A DNA stretch of 64,000 nucleotides from Seriola aureovittata (Eukaryota > Chordata > Actinopteri > Carangiformes > Carangidae): contig NC_079373.1 in the NCBI RefSeq assembly GCF_021018895.1, positions 13,984,501-14,048,500 on the forward strand. Reading direction: 5' to 3'. Position numbers and translations under genes: made by a program. Below, piece by piece: positions 60,892 to 64,000 of this stretch (positions within the stretch are counted from its first letter, which is position 1; each line of letters starts with the position of its first letter). The notes beneath the pieces are model-generated. The model worked only from the letters and a program-made list of their open reading frames with translations, made no database searches and was not told where the DNA came from.

Positions 60892-60940
60892 AAAAAAAAA
60901 GGAAAAAAAAAAGAAAAAGAAGAAGGAAAAAAAAAAAAAA
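60892..60940. repeat. 49-bp pure purine (A/G) tract
   Basis: A-runs separated by single or double G, with GAAGAAGG in the middle. The minus-strand frame reads as poly-Phe/Ser and is repeat-derived. Confidence 0.92.
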
Positions 60941-61189
60941 TCACCCCAGACTGCAGCAGCCTTGTGATATTTAACTGATTTAGATAGAGAGAAGCAGAGA
61001 CTGAGGCACAGTCTACTCCTCAGTGAACTTATCTTACCCGCCTGGATGTGACAGACAGTGTAGCCCTCCAGCTTAGTTGTCATACACCGGCGACCAGTCA
61101 GAGCTCGTCAGGTTGCATGATTGTATAATTGTGTTGTGACACCTTGAACCCGCCGGTGGTATATAACCATGTTAATTTTCTGATAGCAC
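60941..61189. other. Intergenic stretch, no gene seen
   Basis: Short mixed sequence with no recognised content. Confidence 0.5.
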
Positions 61190-61435
61190 ACCGTGGGCCG
61201 TTAGAATCAGAGTTATGATGGGTGTAATTTGTGCCTCCAACGGCAGAGTGAAAGGAGGGGGTCATCAGCAGGATAAATACAAATTAAAATTGATGCAGGT
61301 CTCATTTCTGCTTGACCAGTTTGTGTTGGGAGGCTGCAGAGAGCTAGGAATGGTACACTTGCCATTTGTGCCATTTGGTCCTCCATTTCAATTCAGGCCC
61401 TGCAGGCAAAAAACTCCAAATAAAAATGTACCTGC
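61190..61435. promoter_or_regulatory. Candidate conserved non-coding element
   Basis: About 245 bp without simple repeats, including AAATACAAATTAAAATTGAT, GGGTGTAATTTGTGCC, CACTTGCCATTTGTGCC (E-box-like) and CCATTTCAATTCAGGCCC. The plus-strand frame over it (61215-61466) has no domain signature. It has enhancer-like composition between AT-rich flanks. Confidence 0.3.
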
Positions 61436-61789
61436 TGAAAGATGTGCTGCAGTATCACAGGCTTGATAATAAAGCTCGGGAAAGTTGGAAATATATGTGC
61501 TTTTATAGTGCACAAATTCAAGTTATGCCTCTATGAAGAAGTTTCTTATATAAAGTTTCTAACCTCTAATTTCATGTTAAAGCTGGGCCCAAAAATAAAT
61601 AATGTTGCAAGGAAAACAGAAAATAAAAGAACAGAAGTGCAGGGTAGATTTCTGATATTTTTCCTATATCAGTCGGAATATTGGACACTTTAAATGAAAA
61701 GCGTGATTTGTGAAACAATGCATGAGTGACAGCTTAATTTTGATTTCTGTATTGGCTGTTTGTTGCCGTCCCTGGGTGCATATGTCCCT

Positions 61790-61790
<1 letters not shown>
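61436..61790. other. Intergenic stretch, no gene seen
   Basis: AT-rich with no recognised content. Confidence 0.5.

Positions 61791-61791
<1 letters not shown>

Positions 61792-61832
<41 letters not shown>
61792..61832. repeat. GT microsatellite
   Basis: Twenty uninterrupted GT units. Confidence 0.96.
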
Positions 61833-63479
61833 GTACGTCCAGCAGAGCCAAAGAGGCATCCTCCTGAACTCCTGTCACAGCTTCTCTGACTGGGAGTTCA
61901 AGAGCTCTTCATTACAGCCTCTGCGCATCTGAGGGAAAGAGAAACAATGCTTAGAGCCCAGTGCACATAACCTTTCCATTCAATCAGCAGTTCAAACTGT
62001 CTCCCACTACTGCAAATCATTCTGTTTCTAGCTAGTCAAGTGCACCACTGAGTCAAAAAGGCTGCTATCAAAAATGGATAAAAATATCTTTCACTGTATT
62101 GACCAATGGAAAGAAACAGAAATGATCATCTCAGAAATAAAACTCATACTTTTATGTGATCAGAAGGCAGTACAGGAACTCTGAGTGAAAATGGACATCA
62201 CAACCTTTTAACCACTGCCTGTGCATTACTCATCAGTGTCTGCGAAATACGTACATTTATGAAGTGGTAAAACTAGACTGACAGTACAACCGACGTCAAA
62301 CAAAGGCTCGTCAGTAATGTTTTATACAAATCCACTGATATAATAATTATACTATCCCCAGTCTTTAGTGGAGGTTGATTGTTCTTGCTGTGAGCTAACA
62401 CACTTAATTGTAGTATGCAAATGAGAGCAATTACAAAGCTTTTAGGTGAAGAGATGACAGCTGAGGTTGGTTTTATTGGAGGCCTCGTCCAAACAGTTGT
62501 CATGGAAACCACATAGAATAACGCAACTGTCAAACGGATATAATCTCATGATATGTACAGAAATTGCCTCCTCTCTACTTTGTGTTCCACAAACTGATCC
62601 ATGTGAACGGGAGATTTTTTGATTACTGAACAAATTGTCAATTTGTGCTGTGCAAAGGAAAAGAGGATTCGTTAGAGGGAGAGAAATGTTGGAATGGATT
62701 CAATTTCCAAACCAAAGCTTCATAAGAATGTAAAATATGCTTTCAAACACAGTCCGAGATGCTTTGAGCTTTGTGTGGTGTCAACAATTAGCAACATGTA
62801 TCAAAAAGGAATTTCCGACAATTATTTTTTATAGCAGTCATCTCAACACACATATCTGTTCATACTGTGAAGACTATGACTTGAACAAAAAGGCCCCCAC
62901 TTAACATCTGTTCTATTGGTAAGCAATATTGGCTATTGATATGTTACAATTTTATTAACTGTACATCAAACAGACTCATACACAGTCTACACTTAATCTA
63001 AACTGAACAGGCTTTATTTAGGTGAGTGCTTATTGTCAGTGGGACCGCCCAGAGTCACCTTTTGAAACGGCTGATCACACGACAGTCCTAATGATGGCGT
63101 TGATGACTGTCATTGTCTATAACATGACACAGGACACTACCTTTCCAATTAAACTCAATCATTGCCATTTTTCCCCCTAAATCATTTTGTTAAAAAAATA
63201 TCTACATCTTGCTGTTTGATGAAGTTGCACCATCTTTAAATTACATACTTCTCAGATTTTTTTTTATCACTCCTAAATTAGACATTCACCATTCTATCTT
63301 TGTTTATCCCTCATTACAGCAAATGACACAATCACTGCCGCTGGCATGCAAAGCAAAAAGTTGCAGTCTAAATTCGGTCAAATTTTCTATAACAATCTAT
63401 ATTACAATTACTCTTGTGCAGGCTTTCATGAATTAAATATGAGTTGTGTCTGAGAATGAGATGTTATAGAGGTAAATGA
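61833..63479. other. Intergenic stretch, no gene seen
   Basis: Mostly unique AT-rich DNA. The piece 62440-62545 (GGAGGCCTCGTCC, TTGTCATGGAAACC) has CNE-like composition; GTCATGGAAAC resembles half of an RFX X-box. Nothing firmer is supported. Confidence 0.4.
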
Positions 63480-63830
63480 CAAGAGGCAGCCTGTAATTGA
63501 GGTGGTGGCAACATGGGCCTACTGAACTAATCCCTGACTCGGTCATGTGACGGGCTGTTCACCAATGGCGGGAGTTCTTTTCACCACAAAGCCAGGGCAG
63601 CTGGGAAAATTGATTTCTCATCTGAGCTGTATTTGATAGCTTTTGAAATCAAAAATTGAAATTAACTAACCTACGCCCCATCATTACAAAAGAGCAAATT
63701 AAACTGCGCAACGGCGGTTCCTCCGAGCTATGGAGGCCTGTGAAGGAAACAAATTCGAAGATGCGAGCTCTTCTCGGCCTGTGACTCTCATGCTTTCTGC
63801 ACAGTATAATATTAAAAACGATAAATAAAA
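63480..63830. promoter_or_regulatory. Candidate conserved non-coding or promoter-like element
   Basis: Carries GGTCATGTGACGGG (M-box/E-box type) near 63541, followed by CACCAATGGCGGGAG (CCAAT box overlapping an E2F-like TGGCGGGA) near 63561. GCGCAACGGCGG, a MYB-like site with CpGs, is near 63707. The CpG content and the stacking of CCAAT, E-box and E2F-like words are unusual for this window. No transcription start or coding frame is evident. Confidence 0.33.
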
Positions 63831-64000
63831 TGCTTTCTCTCTGACTTTCTTTTAATGTAAACCAGCGAACAACTAGTGTGATTAAAATACAATTTAAAAC
63901 ACAATTTACAGAAAATTTGCTAAGTTTGGGTGAAAAGATTTATTATCTAATTCAAATAAAAGATTTAGCTGTGTGGCTTCATTTGTGCGTGCCATCCTGT
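63831..64000. other. Window end, no gene seen
   Basis: AT-rich sequence with no recognised content. Confidence 0.5.

Overview
This window reads as vertebrate, most likely teleost fish, nuclear DNA. It is AT-rich and crowded with long perfect microsatellites. It carries dispersed repeats of kinds typical of ray-finned (especially spiny-rayed) fish: hAT-like elements ending in a CAGAGGTGGAAGAA-type terminus, a Tc1-like terminus beginning CAGTGCATTCGGAAAG, and LINE-2-like 3' tails ending in AATGACAATAAAGG. No bacterial-style gene layout is present. I find no protein-coding exon, tRNA, rRNA or recognisable microRNA that I can defend. The longer open frames are low-complexity translations of microsatellites, poly-T runs or the satellite array. 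The window is best read as a gene desert or one very large intron.

Layout. Bases 1-8,834 are rich in simple repeats (TC, TG, CT, CA and poly-T), with one hAT-like remnant at 4.08-4.43 kb and a CpG-bearing stretch at 1.6-2.1 kb that could be a promoter or leader exon. Bases 8,835-37,270 are mostly unique sequence with scattered blocks of balanced composition and homeodomain, SOX or POU-like motifs. These look like conserved non-coding elements, but conservation could not be tested. The same stretch holds two hAT-like copies (12.3-13.4 kb), a 103-bp perfect TATC array (24.35 kb), AAT arrays, two strong G-quadruplex motifs and a fish dispersed repeat at 36.5-36.87 kb.

Bases about 37,360-50,530 are one roughly 13.2-kb T-rich tandem array. 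Its units share the 16-nt core CCTTACTATACTATGA followed by short (unit about 25 bp) or long (about 36-37 bp) tails. It has higher-order duplications of about 1,155, 1,798 and 1,326 bp, and two near-identical embedded copies of a LINE-2-like 3' end. A Tc1-like terminus abuts its left edge, and a candidate retroviral LTR with polypurine tract, in minus orientation, lies about 100 bp beyond its right edge.

Bases 51,400-64,000 return to unique sequence with further candidate non-coding elements, a diverged dispersed repeat (54.1-54.6 kb) and GA/GT microsatellites. The most unusual object is the composite satellite. The most likely function of the rest is long-range regulation of a developmental gene outside the window, which is inference.
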